This document shows, piece by piece, positions 45,613 through 55,326 of a stretch of DNA of 64,000 nucleotides. This DNA is from Caproiciproducens sp. CPB-2. GTDB taxonomy: Bacteria > Bacillota > Clostridia > Oscillospirales > Acutalibacteraceae. The notes below the pieces were generated by a model. It was not told the DNA's origin and made no database searches. It saw only the letters and a list, made by a program, of their open reading frames with translations. The first letter of the stretch is position 1, and every line of letters starts with the position of its first letter. The translations under genes and the position numbers were made by a program. Where the stretch lies: assembly GCF_036287215.1 (NCBI RefSeq), contig NZ_CP142860.1, positions 2,046,001 to 2,110,000 of the forward strand. The letters run 5' to 3'.

Positions 45613-47547
45613 ATGAGTTTGACTTTGGCACAGAAAATCATAAAAACCCATCTTCTAAGCGGCGAAATGACGCCAGGCAGCGATATCGGTTTGAAAATAG
45701 ACCAGACGCTGACGCAGGATGCCACCGGAACCATGGCCTATCTGGAATTCGAGGCTATGGGCGTCCCGCGCGTAAAAACAGAGCGCTCTGTCGCTTATAT
45801 CGACCACAATACCCTGCAGACCGGTTTTGAAAACGCGGACGACCACCGGTACATTCAGACGGTCACCAGGAAACACGGAATTTATTTTTCAAGACCCGGC
45901 AACGGAATCTGCCATCAGGTCCATCTGGAGCGCTTCGGCGTTCCCGGCAAAACGCTGATCGGCTCGGACAGCCACACCCCCACCGGCGGCGGAATCGGCA
46001 TGCTCGCCATGGGCGCCGGCGGGCTTGACGTTGCGGTTGCCATGGGCAGCGGCGAATATTACATCCCCATGCCGAAAATGCTGCGTATCAATCTGACCGG
46101 AAAGCTTTCTCCATGGGTTTCCGCCAAAGATATTATCTTAGAGGTCCTGCGCCTTCTGTCCGTAAGGGGCGGCGTCGGCAAGATCGTGGAATACGGCGGC
46201 GAAGGAATCGCGGCGCTGAGCGTGCCGGAGCGCGCGACGATCACCAACATGGGCGCGGAGCTGGGCGCAACCACCTCCATCTTCCCTTCCGACGAAGTAA
46301 CCCTTACGTTTTTGAAAGCACAGGGCCGCGAAAAGGACTGGGTGGAGCTAAAGCCGGACGCCGACGCGAAGTACGATGAAACCATCGGGATCAACCTGTC
46401 CGAGCTGAAACCGATGGCGGCCTGTCCCCACAGCCCGGACGCGGTAAAAACCGTGGACGAGATCGGCCCCATCAAAGTGGATCAGGTCTGTATCGGATCC
46501 TGTACCAATTCCTCTTACCGCGACATGATGCGGATCGCCTCCATATTAAAAGGAAAGACGGTTCACCCCGACGTGAGCCTTTCGATTGCCCCCGGCTCCA
46601 AACAGGTTTACAATATGCTTGCACAGAACGGCGCGCTTGCCGACCTGATTTCCGCCGGCGCACGGATTCTGGAATGCGCCTGCGGCCCCTGCATCGGGAT
46701 GGGACAATCCCCGAATTCCGGCGGCATTTCGCTGAGGACCTTCAACCGCAACTTTGAGGGACGTTCCGGCACGGCGGACGCCAAAATTTACCTTGTCAGC
46801 CCGGAAACCGCCGCGGCTTCCGCCATCAACGGCGTTCTGACCGATCCCCGGACGCTGGGCGAGGAAGCTCCCATCGGGCAGCCCGAAAAATTCCTGATCA
46901 ACGACAATATGATCATCCCCCCCGCCAGTGAGAAGGAAGCGGAAAACGTGGAAGTCCTGCGCGGGCCGAACATCAAGGAAGTCCCCACCACCACCGCCCT
47001 CCCCGGGGACATCGCCGCAAAAGCCCTGCTGAAGGTCGGCGACAACATCACAACCGACCACATTATGCCGGCGGGGGCGAAGATTCTTCCGTACCGTTCC
47101 AACATTCCCTACCTTTCCAACTTCTGTTTCGCCGTCTGTGACAAGGAATTCCCGGAGCGCTGCCGCCAATACGGCAAGGGCATCATTGTGGGCGGCTCCA
47201 ATTACGGACAGGGCTCTTCCCGTGAGCACGCCGTTCTGGTCCCGCTGTATCTTGGAATCAAAGCGGTGATCGCAAAAAGCTTTGCGCGTATCCACTGCGC
47301 CAATCTGGCGAACGGAGGAATCCTTCCGCTCGTATTTAAAAACGAGAAGGATTACGACGGAATCGACCAGATGGACGAACTGGAGCTGCCGGATATCCGC
47401 GCCACCATCGAAAACGGCGGAACCGTTCTTGTAAAAAACCTGACAAAAGGCACCTCCTTCGAAGCAGACGCCATTCTGAGCGACCGTCAGAGAAAGATCG
47501 TTCTTGCAGGCGGCCTGCTGAGCTACATCAAAGAACAGAACAGCTGA
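45613..47547 (+). CDS. acn: Aconitate hydratase
   Basis: Converts citrate to isocitrate with a 4Fe-4S cluster. The 644-residue product is of the mitochondrial-like aconitase type. Cluster cysteines lie in [12 protein letters not shown] (near residue 296) and [14 protein letters not shown] (near 354-361). The C-terminal swivel domain has [20 protein letters not shown] and [13 protein letters not shown]. The start ATG 45613 is after GGAGGG. Together with icd it forms the oxidative branch from citrate to 2-oxoglutarate, most likely for glutamate synthesis. No citrate synthase is in view. Confidence 0.95.
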   Translation: MSLTLAQKIIKTHLLSGEMTPGSDIGLKIDQTLTQDATGTMAYLEFEAMGVPRVKTERSVAYIDHNTLQTGFENADDHRYIQTVTRKHGIYFSRPGNGICHQVHLERFGVPGKTLIGSDSHTPTGGGIGMLAMGAGGLDVAVAMGSGEYYIPMPKMLRINLTGKLSPWVSAKDIILEVLRLLSVRGGVGKIVEYGGEGIAALSVPERATITNMGAELGATTSIFPSDEVTLTFLKAQGREKDWVELKPDADAKYDETIGINLSELKPMAACPHSPDAVKTVDEIGPIKVDQVCIGSCTNSSYRDMMRIASILKGKTVHPDVSLSIAPGSKQVYNMLAQNGALADLISAGARILECACGPCIGMGQSPNSGGISLRTFNRNFEGRSGTADAKIYLVSPETAAASAINGVLTDPRTLGEEAPIGQPEKFLINDNMIIPPASEKEAENVEVLRGPNIKEVPTTTALPGDIAAKALLKVGDNITTDHIMPAGAKILPYRSNIPYLSNFCFAVCDKEFPERCRQYGKGIIVGGSNYGQGSSREHAVLVPLYLGIKAVIAKSFARIHCANLANGGILPLVFKNEKDYDGIDQMDELELPDIRATIENGGTVLVKNLTKGTSFEADAILSDRQRKIVLAGGLLSYIKEQNS

Positions 47548-47600
47548 TACAAAAATACAACGGACTTGCAGAACGCTTACAGAAAACAGGAGGGCTACGA

Positions 47601-48809
47601 ATGAATAAGATTCAAATGGCGACGCCGCTGGTGGAAATGGACGGCGACGAAATGACCAGAATCATCTGGAAGATGATTAAAGATATCCTGCTGATCCCCT
47701 ATATCGACCTGAAGACGGAATATTACGATCTTGGGCTGGAAAACCGCGACGCAACCGACGATAAGGTCACGTTTGATTCCGCTTATGCCACAAAGAAATA
47801 CGGCGTTGCCGTAAAATGCGCAACGATTACCGCGAACGCGGACAGAGTGCGCGAGTATGGATTGAAAGAAATGTGGAAATCCCCGAACGGCACCATCCGT
47901 GCAATTCTGGATGGCACCGTTTTTCGTTCCCCTATCCTTGTGAAGGGCATTACGCCCTTTATCACCACCTGGAAAAAGCCGATCACCATTGCGCGCCACG
48001 CCTACGGCGACGTCTACCGCAACACGGAAATGACCGTCCCCGCCGGCGCAAAAGCCGAGCTTGTCGTTACAAAAGCGGACGGCACCGAAGAGCGCGCGCT
48101 GATCCATGATTTCGAGACATCCGGCATTATTCAGGGCCAGCACAACATTGACAAAAGCATTGAAAGCTTTGCCCGGTCCTGTTTCAGCTACGCGCTCGAC
48201 GTCGGACAGGATGTGTGGTTTTCGACCAAGGACACGATTTCAAAAAAATACGATCATCGTTTCAAGGATATTTTTCAGGAAATTTACGAATCTGATTACA
48301 AAGAAAAATTTGAAAAAGCCGGTATTACCTATTTTTACACCTTAATTGACGACGCGGTAGCCCGTGTGGTCCGTTCAGAAGGCGGATACATCTGGGCCTG
48401 CAAAAATTACGACGGCGACGTCATGAGCGATATGGTCGCAACCGCCTTCGGCAGCCTTGCCATGATGACGAGCGTTCTCGTTTCGCCCGAAGGAATCTAT
48501 GAATACGAGGCGGCCCACGGCACCGTACAGCGCCATTACTACAAACATCTGAAGGGCGAAAAGACGTCCACCAATTCCATGGCTACCCTGTTTGCCTGGA
48601 CCGGCGCGCTGAAAAAACGCGGAGAGCTCGATCACCTTCCCGCGTTGACGGATTTTGCGGACAAACTGGAAAAAGCGTCTATTCAGACAGTTGAAAGCGG
48701 CATTATGACCGGCGATCTTGCCGCTCTTTCCACGCTGCCAGGCAAAACCACAGTTGACACCGAAACCTTTTTAAGGGAAGTCAATAAAAGTCTGGTTCGG
48801 CTTCTATAA
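47601..48809 (+). CDS. icd: NADP-dependent isocitrate dehydrogenase (eukaryote-like type II)
   Basis: Oxidatively decarboxylates isocitrate to 2-oxoglutarate. The 402-residue product belongs to the eukaryote-like subfamily: N-terminal [20 protein letters not shown], substrate block [20 protein letters not shown], and metal/cofactor motif [34 protein letters not shown] is the NADP-side loop. An AGGAGG site precedes the start. It follows acn by 53 bp. Confidence 0.95.
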   Translation: MNKIQMATPLVEMDGDEMTRIIWKMIKDILLIPYIDLKTEYYDLGLENRDATDDKVTFDSAYATKKYGVAVKCATITANADRVREYGLKEMWKSPNGTIRAILDGTVFRSPILVKGITPFITTWKKPITIARHAYGDVYRNTEMTVPAGAKAELVVTKADGTEERALIHDFETSGIIQGQHNIDKSIESFARSCFSYALDVGQDVWFSTKDTISKKYDHRFKDIFQEIYESDYKEKFEKAGITYFYTLIDDAVARVVRSEGGYIWACKNYDGDVMSDMVATAFGSLAMMTSVLVSPEGIYEYEAAHGTVQRHYYKHLKGEKTSTNSMATLFAWTGALKKRGELDHLPALTDFADKLEKASIQTVESGIMTGDLAALSTLPGKTTVDTETFLREVNKSLVRLL

Positions 48810-48835
48810 ACCGGACTATTACGGAGGGAAAGCGT

Positions 48836-49477
48836 ATGCCAAGACGCGAAAATATTTCAATGTCGGTAATCAGAAGATTGCCCCGCTACTATCGTTTTTT
48901 AACCCATCTGAAACAAAAAGGGGTCACCAGGATCTCTTCCACCGAGCTGTCCGTGAAGCTGGGGCTGACCGCCTCGCAGATCCGTCAGGACCTGAACTGC
49001 TTCGGCGGGTTCGGCCAGCAGGGTTACGGCTATATTGTCGACCAGCTCTGTGATGAAATCGGGAATATTCTGGGCCTTTCCAATGAGTATAAGGCGATTC
49101 TGATCGGAGCCGGAAATTTGGGAAGAGCAATCGCCTCTCACATGTCGTTTGATGACGAAGGGTTCAGACTGATCGGTATTTTTGACAGCTCCCCCAGTAA
49201 AACCGGGACCAGAATCAACGGTCAGATTGTACGCGACACGGTGGAGCTGGAAGATTTTTGCCAGAAGGACCAGCCGACCATGGCTGTGCTCTGCATCCCC
49301 CGCGACGGCGTTCATACCATGATTGAACGCCTTTACAATCTGGGTGTGCGCAATTACTGGAACTTCAGCCATTATGATATTACAATGAAGTATGAAGATA
49401 CGATTGTTGAGAACGTTCATCTGAACGACAGCCTGATGACGCTTTGCTACCGAATTTCAAACCCAAGCCGGAAATAA
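48836..49477 (+). CDS. rex: Redox-sensing repressor Rex
   Basis: A 213-residue regulator that senses the NADH/NAD+ ratio and represses fermentative genes when NADH is low. N-terminal winged helix (VIRRLPRYYRFLTHLKQKG to SQIRQDLNCFGGFGQQGYGY) and the NAD-binding Rossmann motif GAGNLGRAIASH near residues 86-97. The start has GGAGGG upstream, and the gap to icd is 26 bp. Co-transcription with a TCA-branch pair is noteworthy. A strong terminator follows. Confidence 0.95.
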   Translation: MPRRENISMSVIRRLPRYYRFLTHLKQKGVTRISSTELSVKLGLTASQIRQDLNCFGGFGQQGYGYIVDQLCDEIGNILGLSNEYKAILIGAGNLGRAIASHMSFDDEGFRLIGIFDSSPSKTGTRINGQIVRDTVELEDFCQKDQPTMAVLCIPRDGVHTMIERLYNLGVRNYWNFSHYDITMKYEDTIVENVHLNDSLMTLCYRISNPSRK

Positions 49478-49486
49478 ACTGTTCAG

Positions 49487-49519
49487 GGGGAAAGGATATG
49501 AAAATCCTTTCCCCTTTTT
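49487..49519 (+). terminator. Terminator of acn-icd-rex
   Basis: GGGGAAAGGAT pairs with ATCCTTTCCCC around ATGAAA and is followed by TTTTT. The following 150 bases to lemA are AT-rich leader with an extended -10-like TGTTATGAT near 49590. Confidence 0.92.
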
Positions 49520-49669
49520 GCATGGCAAATAAAATCTGTTTTCGGGGTACAATAAGGATTGTTTTCCCCCGCTTTTCTTTTTATGTAAAATATGTTATGA
49601 TCATTTCATAGCAATTTAAGCGATGTCTTGATATTCAAAAACCGCAGAGATGATTAGGAGGTACGCATC

Positions 49670-50227
49670 ATGGATTGGATCACCTTTGGCATTATTGCCG
49701 CAGTTATCCTGATTCTTGTTTTCTGGGTCACAGGCATGTACAACAAGCTTGTCTCTTTCTCCGTAAGAGTGGACAACGGATGGGCACAGGTGGACGTTCA
49801 GCTGAAAAAACGCTTTGACCTCATCCCCAACCTGGTGGAAACCGTCAAGGGATACGCTTCCCATGAAAAATCGACCCTGGAAGAGGTCACAAAATGGCGC
49901 AGCGCGGCCATGAGCTCCAAAACGCCCGAAGAGGCGATGGAGAACAACGCCAAGCTGTCCCGCGCGATGGTAAACCTGTTTGCCACGGCGGAGCAATACC
50001 CGGACCTGAAGGCAAACCAGAATTTTCTGGACCTGCAGGGTCAGCTGAAGGACATTGAAAGCAAAATTGCTTTCGCCCGTCAGTTTTATAACGACACCGC
50101 AATGAAATACAACGAGTACGTCATGCATTTCCCGTCCAATATCATTGCTTCCCTGTTCCATTTCGGACAGAAAAAATACTTTGAGATCGAGGAAGCCGAT
50201 AAAGCCGTACCACAGGTGAAATTCTGA
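49670..50227 (+). CDS. lemA: LemA family membrane protein
   Basis: A 185-residue protein with one N-terminal membrane helix (FGIIAAVILILVFWVTGMYN) and a helical bundle carrying the LemA motif VDNGWAQVDVQLKKRFDLIP, then TVKGYASHEKSTLEEVTKWR. Function is unknown in general. It is paired with a DUF2207 protein 28 bp downstream, a common arrangement in Bacillota. Confidence 0.9.
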   Translation: MDWITFGIIAAVILILVFWVTGMYNKLVSFSVRVDNGWAQVDVQLKKRFDLIPNLVETVKGYASHEKSTLEEVTKWRSAAMSSKTPEEAMENNAKLSRAMVNLFATAEQYPDLKANQNFLDLQGQLKDIESKIAFARQFYNDTAMKYNEYVMHFPSNIIASLFHFGQKKYFEIEEADKAVPQVKF

Positions 50228-50255
50228 TTTTCGGCGAACGAAGGGAGCATACAGA

Positions 50256-52196
50256 TTGGCCAAAAAGCTTTTTGGCGGGATGGCTGCGGCCGTCGCCGCT
50301 ATCCTATTGATTCTTTTTATCATCGGCGCCGGCGGTTACAAGCACGGCGCAAAGCAGACTTTGGAAAATCTGGATATCGTTTCTCAGCTGAACAGTAACG
50401 GCGATATGCAGGTGACGGAAACCTGGCGCATCAATCTGGAAGACCGCGGCAAGCCCTACAGCAACCTGTATAAAACCTTCCCGGTTAACGGAAGCCAGAG
50501 CGTAGGAATCGAAAATTTATCCGTGTACGACATGGATGAAAACGTTCAGTACAGCTTCCGTGACGATATCAATCCGACAAGCGGCTATTTTTCTGAGGAT
50601 AACGTCTGTTATATTTACAACACGGCGAAGGACATCGAAATCGGCTGGTTTTTGCCGGCGATCGACAGCGGCGTACGAAACTTCAAGGTATCGTACACTA
50701 TCAGGAACCTTGTCAGTGTATACGGAGATACTTCCGTCCTGTACAACGCCTTTATCGGAAAGAACTTCAGTATTCCGATCACCCAGCTGTACGGCACCAT
50801 CTTGATTCCGTCCGGCGCGAAGGATAAGGAAGTGAAGGGATGGCTGCACTGTACGGCGCAGAGTCAGTTAACCATCGATTCCCCTGCCCGGATTTCCTTT
50901 ACCGCAAGCCAGGTTCCGCCGGAGACGCTGGTGGAAACGCGCGTCTGCATGCCCGTTTCCCTGTTCCCGGATTCGACAAGGATCAGTACGGTCAACGTGC
51001 TGAGCGATATTGAAAAGGAAGAGAATAAATGGGCGCAGGACTGGGAGAACCAGCAGAAGCTGAATTACACGGTCGGCGTAGTGGATGCCGTGGGCGGAGT
51101 TGTTCTGGTGATAGCCGGAATCTTCATTCTGATATGGCTGAAAAAAAAAGCCAGACCGTATCAGGTGGACGCTCCCGAATACACCCGCGAGATACCAGAG
51201 GACAGTTCCCCCGGCGGAGCGGCAAACCTGTTCTATTATTACAGCGGCGGGGTCACCAGCAAAGAAGAAGGGCGTGTTTTCAGCGCTACGCTGATGAGCC
51301 TGGCGCGCAAGGGGTACGTCCGGTTTGACTCCAACGAGAAAAAAGATTTTGTGGTAAGCATAGCGGAAAATACAAAACAGATGCCGCTTACGCAAAGCGA
51401 GCAGACGTTTTATGATATGATTTCCGCCGTGGCGTCGTCATTTGACGGCCGGTTTACCATGAAGCAATTTGAAAATTACGCCAAGGATCACAACAAATCG
51501 ATCGACAGCAAAATGGAACTCTTTCTGTCGCAGACAAAGAGGGAAATCGCCTCGCGCGGGTATTATGAGCGCCGGCCCGCTTTTCTGACGGTCAGCTCCG
51601 TTCTGGGAATTCTCGGTATTGTGGGAGCCATCGCGATCCTTCTGCTTTCAGGCGGCTGGCTGGTCTACATTCCCGTGGGATTCATCGTTTTTGGAGTCCT
51701 GCTGATCATTGCTTCGAGCGGAAAAACAAGGCTGAGCAAAAAGGGAGAATACGATTACGCCGTATGGCAGGGACTGAAAAAATACATGCTCGAATTTTCG
51801 CGCATGAAGGAATACGGCGTTCCGGAGCTTACGCTTTGGGAGGAATACCTTGTTTACGCAACCATGATGGGCATTTCCAAAAAGGTCTGCGATCAGCTCA
51901 GAATGGTCTATCCGCAGCTGAATGACGACGGCTACCTCTACACGAATTACGGAGGCAGCTACATGTACTACATGTTCGGCCGTTCCATCGGCATGGGCGG
52001 GTTCAGCCACATCGGCAGCGATTTCGGCGCCTCGCTGGGAAACACGATCAGCAACATCAGCACTTCCGCTACGCGCCTTGCGCACCCGCCCCAATCCGGA
52101 GGCTCGGGGGGCTTCGGCGGCGGTGGTTTTGGCGGCGGCGGCTTCGGAGGAGGCGGCGGCGGCTTTGGCGGCGGCGGTGGCGGCGGCGCCAGATAA
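50256..52196 (+). CDS. DUF2207 membrane protein with Gly-rich tail
   Basis: A 646-residue envelope protein. An N-terminal helix (residues 7-27) is followed by an extracytoplasmic DUF2207 domain of about 240 residues (VTETWRINLEDRGKPYSNLY). Then come a helix near 272-298, a cytoplasmic segment, two helices near 446-487, and a C-terminal Gly/Phe-rich tail (about 614-645, repeats of GGGGFG). It starts at TTG 50256, after GAAGGGAG. Role unknown, probably working with LemA. The tail is typical of the family. Confidence 0.85.
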   Translation: MAKKLFGGMAAAVAAILLILFIIGAGGYKHGAKQTLENLDIVSQLNSNGDMQVTETWRINLEDRGKPYSNLYKTFPVNGSQSVGIENLSVYDMDENVQYSFRDDINPTSGYFSEDNVCYIYNTAKDIEIGWFLPAIDSGVRNFKVSYTIRNLVSVYGDTSVLYNAFIGKNFSIPITQLYGTILIPSGAKDKEVKGWLHCTAQSQLTIDSPARISFTASQVPPETLVETRVCMPVSLFPDSTRISTVNVLSDIEKEENKWAQDWENQQKLNYTVGVVDAVGGVVLVIAGIFILIWLKKKARPYQVDAPEYTREIPEDSSPGGAANLFYYYSGGVTSKEEGRVFSATLMSLARKGYVRFDSNEKKDFVVSIAENTKQMPLTQSEQTFYDMISAVASSFDGRFTMKQFENYAKDHNKSIDSKMELFLSQTKREIASRGYYERRPAFLTVSSVLGILGIVGAIAILLLSGGWLVYIPVGFIVFGVLLIIASSGKTRLSKKGEYDYAVWQGLKKYMLEFSRMKEYGVPELTLWEEYLVYATMMGISKKVCDQLRMVYPQLNDDGYLYTNYGGSYMYYMFGRSIGMGGFSHIGSDFGASLGNTISNISTSATRLAHPPQSGGSGGFGGGGFGGGGFGGGGGGFGGGGGGGAR

Positions 52197-52212
52197 CCGG
52201 ATAACAGCACAA

Positions 52213-52254
52213 AGAACCGTTGGGAACCGTTTGGTTTCCGGCGGTTCTCTTTTT
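52213..52254 (+). terminator. Terminator after the DUF2207 gene
   Basis: AGAACCG..GGGAACC pairs imperfectly with GGTTTCC..CGGTTCT and is followed by CTTTTT. Confidence 0.8.
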
Positions 52255-52286
52255 ATTGCCAGTCAAGCAGCCGGCAAAGCAATCCC

Positions 52287-52390
52287 TACAGCAATTTCAT
52301 TTCGGTTTGCGAGACAAAACACGTTCCTCCCCCGCCTTCGGCGGGGGAGGAACACACCCTTGTGGCTAAATCGACTGGAAACGCTGTTAA
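52287..52390. repeat. Palindromic intergenic repeat, copy 2
   Basis: Same family as 3399-3499: starts TACAGCAATTTCATTT, has TTTGCGAGACAA, and ends TGGAAACGCTGTTAA. The central stem is 52323-52336 with 52340-52353 (GTTCCTCCCCCGCC, perfect 14 bp), loop TTC. It lies between the convergent DUF2207 and pyrG genes. Confidence 0.75.
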
Positions 52391-52414
52391 ACAAATTCTA
52401 AATAAAATTAAAAC

Positions 52415-52453
52415 TGCAAAAAATGCTGCCTCCCATCGAAAATGGAAGACAGC
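52415..52453 (-). terminator. Terminator of pyrG
   Basis: On the minus strand GCTGTCTTCCAT pairs with ATGGGAGGCAGC and is followed by ATTTTTTG. Confidence 0.8.
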
Positions 52454-52483
52454 AATAAAAATTCAGATTTCGGATACCGGCGG

Positions 52484-54097
52484 CTATTTCTTTTGGCCCG
52501 CCTTGTACTCCTTTGCCGCGCCGACCAGGCCCTTGAAAAGCGGGTGCGGGCGGTTCGGACGGGACTTGAATTCCGGATGGAACTGGGAGCCCAGAAACCA
52601 CGGATGCTCCGGGACTTCCATCATTTCCACGATATGGTCGTCCGGCGATTTCCCGCAGAAGACCACGCCCGCCTGTTCAAACCGCTCGCGGTAATCGTTG
52701 TTCACCTCAAAGCGGTGACGGTGGCGCTCGGAAATGAGCGGTTCGTTGCCATAAAGCGCAGCCGCTTTCGTGCCCGCGGTCAGCTTGCACGGATACTGTC
52801 CAAGGCGCATGGTGCCGCCTATCTGGACAACGTCCTTCTGCTCCGGCATCAGGTCAATGACATGGTTGCTGCTCTGCGGATCGAATTCCGCCGAGTTCGC
52901 GTCCGCAAGGCCCAGCACATCGCGGGCGTACTCCACAATCGCAAGCTGCATGCCGAGGCAGATGCCGAGGCACGGAATCCGGTTGACCCTGGCATAGTGA
53001 ATCGCCGTAATCATGCCCTCAATGCCCCTCTGTCCGAATCCGCCAGGCACGATCACGCCGTCCATACCGGTAAGAATTTCCGCGACGTTGTCCGGGGTGA
53101 TCGTTTCGGAATCAATCCATTTGATATTTACTTTGACGTTATTGCCGATTCCGCCGTGGGTCAGGGCTTCGGCAACGCTCAGATACGCGTCATGCAGCTC
53201 CACATATTTGCCTACAAGCCCGATGGTGACGCTTTCCGTCAGGGACATGGCCGTGTTGACCATGGCGATCCAGTCGCTCAGATCAGCGCCGGGCGTGTCC
53301 AGCCCAAAGCGTTTACAGACGATATCGTCCAGACGCTCGTCCTTCAACGCAAGAGGCACCTGATACAGAAGCGGAAGATCCAGGTTCTGGATCACGCAGT
53401 TTTCATTGACATTGCAGAAAAGCGCGATTTTCTTTTTGATATCGTCGCCGACCGGCCTTTCGGAACGGAGAATAATAATGTCCGGCTGAATGCCGATGGA
53501 GAGGAGCTCCTTTACGCTGTGCTGGGTGGGTTTTGACTTATGTTCATGGGAACAGATCAGGTAAGGAACAAGGGTAACATGGATAAACAGGCAGTTGTTT
53601 CTGCCGACCTCCGTCGCAAACTGACGGATGGCCTCCAGAAAAGGCAGGCTCTCAATATCGCCGACCGTACCGCCCACTTCAATGATCGCTACGTCAATAT
53701 TGTCCTTCCCGTCATAGATGCGGGATTTGATTTCGTTGGTAATGTGGGGGATCACCTGAACCGTACCCCCGTCGTAATCGCCGTTGCGCTCGTTCTGCAG
53801 CACATTCCAGTAAATTCTGCCCGAAGTGATATTGCTGTTCTGGGTCAGATTCTCGTCGATAAAGCGTTCGTAATGGCCAAGATCCAGATCCGTTTCCGCT
53901 CCGTCATTGGTGACGAAAACCTCTCCGTGCTGAAACGGGTTCATGGTGCCCGGATCAACATTCAGATAGGGATCGAATTTCTGTATGGTAATTCTCAGCC
54001 CCCTTGCCTTCAGTAAACGCCCCAAAGAAGCCGCCGTGATTCCTTTCCCCAATCCGGATACAACCCCGCCTGTTACAAAAACATATTTTGCTGACAT
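52484..54097 (-). CDS. pyrG: CTP synthase
   Basis: Makes CTP from UTP, ATP and glutamine. The 537-residue product has the synthase N-terminus [20 protein letters not shown] and a C-terminal class I glutaminase with the nucleophile in [18 protein letters not shown]; the catalytic His and Glu are in [22 protein letters not shown] precedes the ATG. It is alone between terminators. Its promoter lies inside a strong palindrome (54159-54196). Confidence 0.97.
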   Translation of the reverse strand: MSAKYVFVTGGVVSGLGKGITAASLGRLLKARGLRITIQKFDPYLNVDPGTMNPFQHGEVFVTNDGAETDLDLGHYERFIDENLTQNSNITSGRIYWNVLQNERNGDYDGGTVQVIPHITNEIKSRIYDGKDNIDVAIIEVGGTVGDIESLPFLEAIRQFATEVGRNNCLFIHVTLVPYLICSHEHKSKPTQHSVKELLSIGIQPDIIILRSERPVGDDIKKKIALFCNVNENCVIQNLDLPLLYQVPLALKDERLDDIVCKRFGLDTPGADLSDWIAMVNTAMSLTESVTIGLVGKYVELHDAYLSVAEALTHGGIGNNVKVNIKWIDSETITPDNVAEILTGMDGVIVPGGFGQRGIEGMITAIHYARVNRIPCLGICLGMQLAIVEYARDVLGLADANSAEFDPQSSNHVIDLMPEQKDVVQIGGTMRLGQYPCKLTAGTKAAALYGNEPLISERHRHRFEVNNDYRERFEQAGVVFCGKSPDDHIVEMMEVPEHPWFLGSQFHPEFKSRPNRPHPLFKGLVGAAKEYKAGQKK

Positions 54098-54153
54098 AGT
54101 TACCCTCCATAAGCACTTGAATTTACTGCCGCTGCAAAAACCAAATTAGATTA

Positions 54154-54196
54154 ATTATATCGCCTATTGTATTGGCTTGTCAATGCAATAGGCGAT
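54154..54196 (-). promoter_or_regulatory. pyrG promoter embedded in a 38-bp palindrome
   Basis: Minus strand TTGACA (54183-54178) and TATAAT (54159-54154) are 18 bases apart. Arms 54159-54174 (ATCGCCTATTGTATTG) and 54181-54196 (CAATGCAATAGGCGAT) are complementary in 15 of 16 positions, with a 6-base spacer. The palindrome covers the -35 box, the spacer and the edge of the -10 box, as an operator would. The initial transcript shows no GGGC, so the reiterative-transcription control known for B. subtilis pyrG is not evident. Confidence 0.6.
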
Positions 54197-54287
54197 AATA
54201 AACGCTGTTCTTACAAGATTTGAAACAATCCGCCAATAATCGGCCTGAGTACCCCACCGACCTGTGCACCCTGCATAACGGCCTGTA

Positions 54288-55163
54288 TTACGGCTGGTAT
54301 TTTTCTATCCCCGCTTTTTGGATGGTAACCGGGGTAGATGGCTTGCTCTTCTCCCCCTGATCGTTTTCGGAAACGGGAACCGCGGCAATTTTGTCGACGA
54401 CATCCATTCCCTCGATCACCTGTGCGAAAACGGTGTGTCCCCGCTCCACAATATTATACGCGCCATCCAGATTGGGATTGCCACCGTTGTCGTCATACAG
54501 CTTTTTATAGGCGTCTGTGACCTTGTCCATGTTGAGAAAATAGGTGCCGTACTGCTGGATAAAGGCGTCCGGATACTGCTTATAGACATTGTACGCCTGC
54601 TGGTAGTCCTCCCAGTTCACCTTTTCGGAGGTTCCCCTCTGGTTGATGAAGAACTGGCTTCCGTTGGTGTTTTCACCCGCGTTCGCCATGGAAACGGAGC
54701 CGCGGATGTTGACCAAGTTGGCGTTGAACTCATCTTCAAAGTCCTTATTCCAGACGCTTTCCCCGCCGGTTCCGTCGCCTTTGGGATCGCCGGACTGAAT
54801 CATGAAATCGTTAATCACGCGGTGGAAGGTCAGCCCGTTGTAATAGCCCTTCTGAATCAGGCCTTTGAAATTCTCAACGGCCTTCGGAGCGGCCTGCGCA
54901 AAAAGGCGGAGCTTGATCACGCCCATACTGGTGGTCAGTACGGCAATGTCTTCGCCGACGGCGGGCTTTTCAAGCTGATAGCCTATTTTTTTGCCGTCGT
55001 CCGGCTTTACCCTGCCGGAAGCGACCGAGCTCACCGGTGCGGAGGACGCCGGAGAGGACGATGCCGCGGAGCTTGCGGCGCCGCCGCCGGAACAGGCGGA
55101 CAGGCTCAGAAGCAAGGCGAAAACAGAAACAAACCCAAGCATTTTTCTGATGTATCGTATCAT
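54288..55163 (-). CDS. Cyclophilin-type peptidyl-prolyl isomerase, lipoprotein
   Basis: A 291-residue extracytoplasmic folding catalyst. Signal peptide with lipobox LSAC, lipidated Cys24, then a Ser/Ala/Pro-rich linker to about residue 55. The cyclophilin domain has GYYNGLTFHRVINDFMIQSG with the catalytic Arg and SMANAGENTNGSQFFIN. An insertion (DYQQAYNVYKQYPDAFIQQY) enlarges the domain. ATG 55163 is chosen for the AAGGAG eight bases upstream; a frame from 55190 lacks support. Confidence 0.93.
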   Translation of the reverse strand: MIRYIRKMLGFVSVFALLLSLSACSGGGAASSAASSSPASSAPVSSVASGRVKPDDGKKIGYQLEKPAVGEDIAVLTTSMGVIKLRLFAQAAPKAVENFKGLIQKGYYNGLTFHRVINDFMIQSGDPKGDGTGGESVWNKDFEDEFNANLVNIRGSVSMANAGENTNGSQFFINQRGTSEKVNWEDYQQAYNVYKQYPDAFIQQYGTYFLNMDKVTDAYKKLYDDNGGNPNLDGAYNIVERGHTVFAQVIEGMDVVDKIAAVPVSENDQGEKSKPSTPVTIQKAGIEKYQP

Positions 55164-55326
55164 AAAAAATAACTCCTTCTCGTAATACATAAATTATATT
55201 TTATTATAAAAAGCAATCATATTCAAGCCGAAGGGGCATAAATTAACAATTTAATAATTAATCAGCATAGTATTACCGATTCATTTTAAGCATATAGATA
55301 AGCGAAGACATAAAGGAGGTAGGAAA

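Noticed and set aside
54206..54287. A short hydrophobic frame (MQGAQVGGVLRPIIGGLFQIL) on the minus strand, and an opposite open frame
   Set aside because: Twenty codons without a ribosome site or conservation evidence. The + strand frame has no start.
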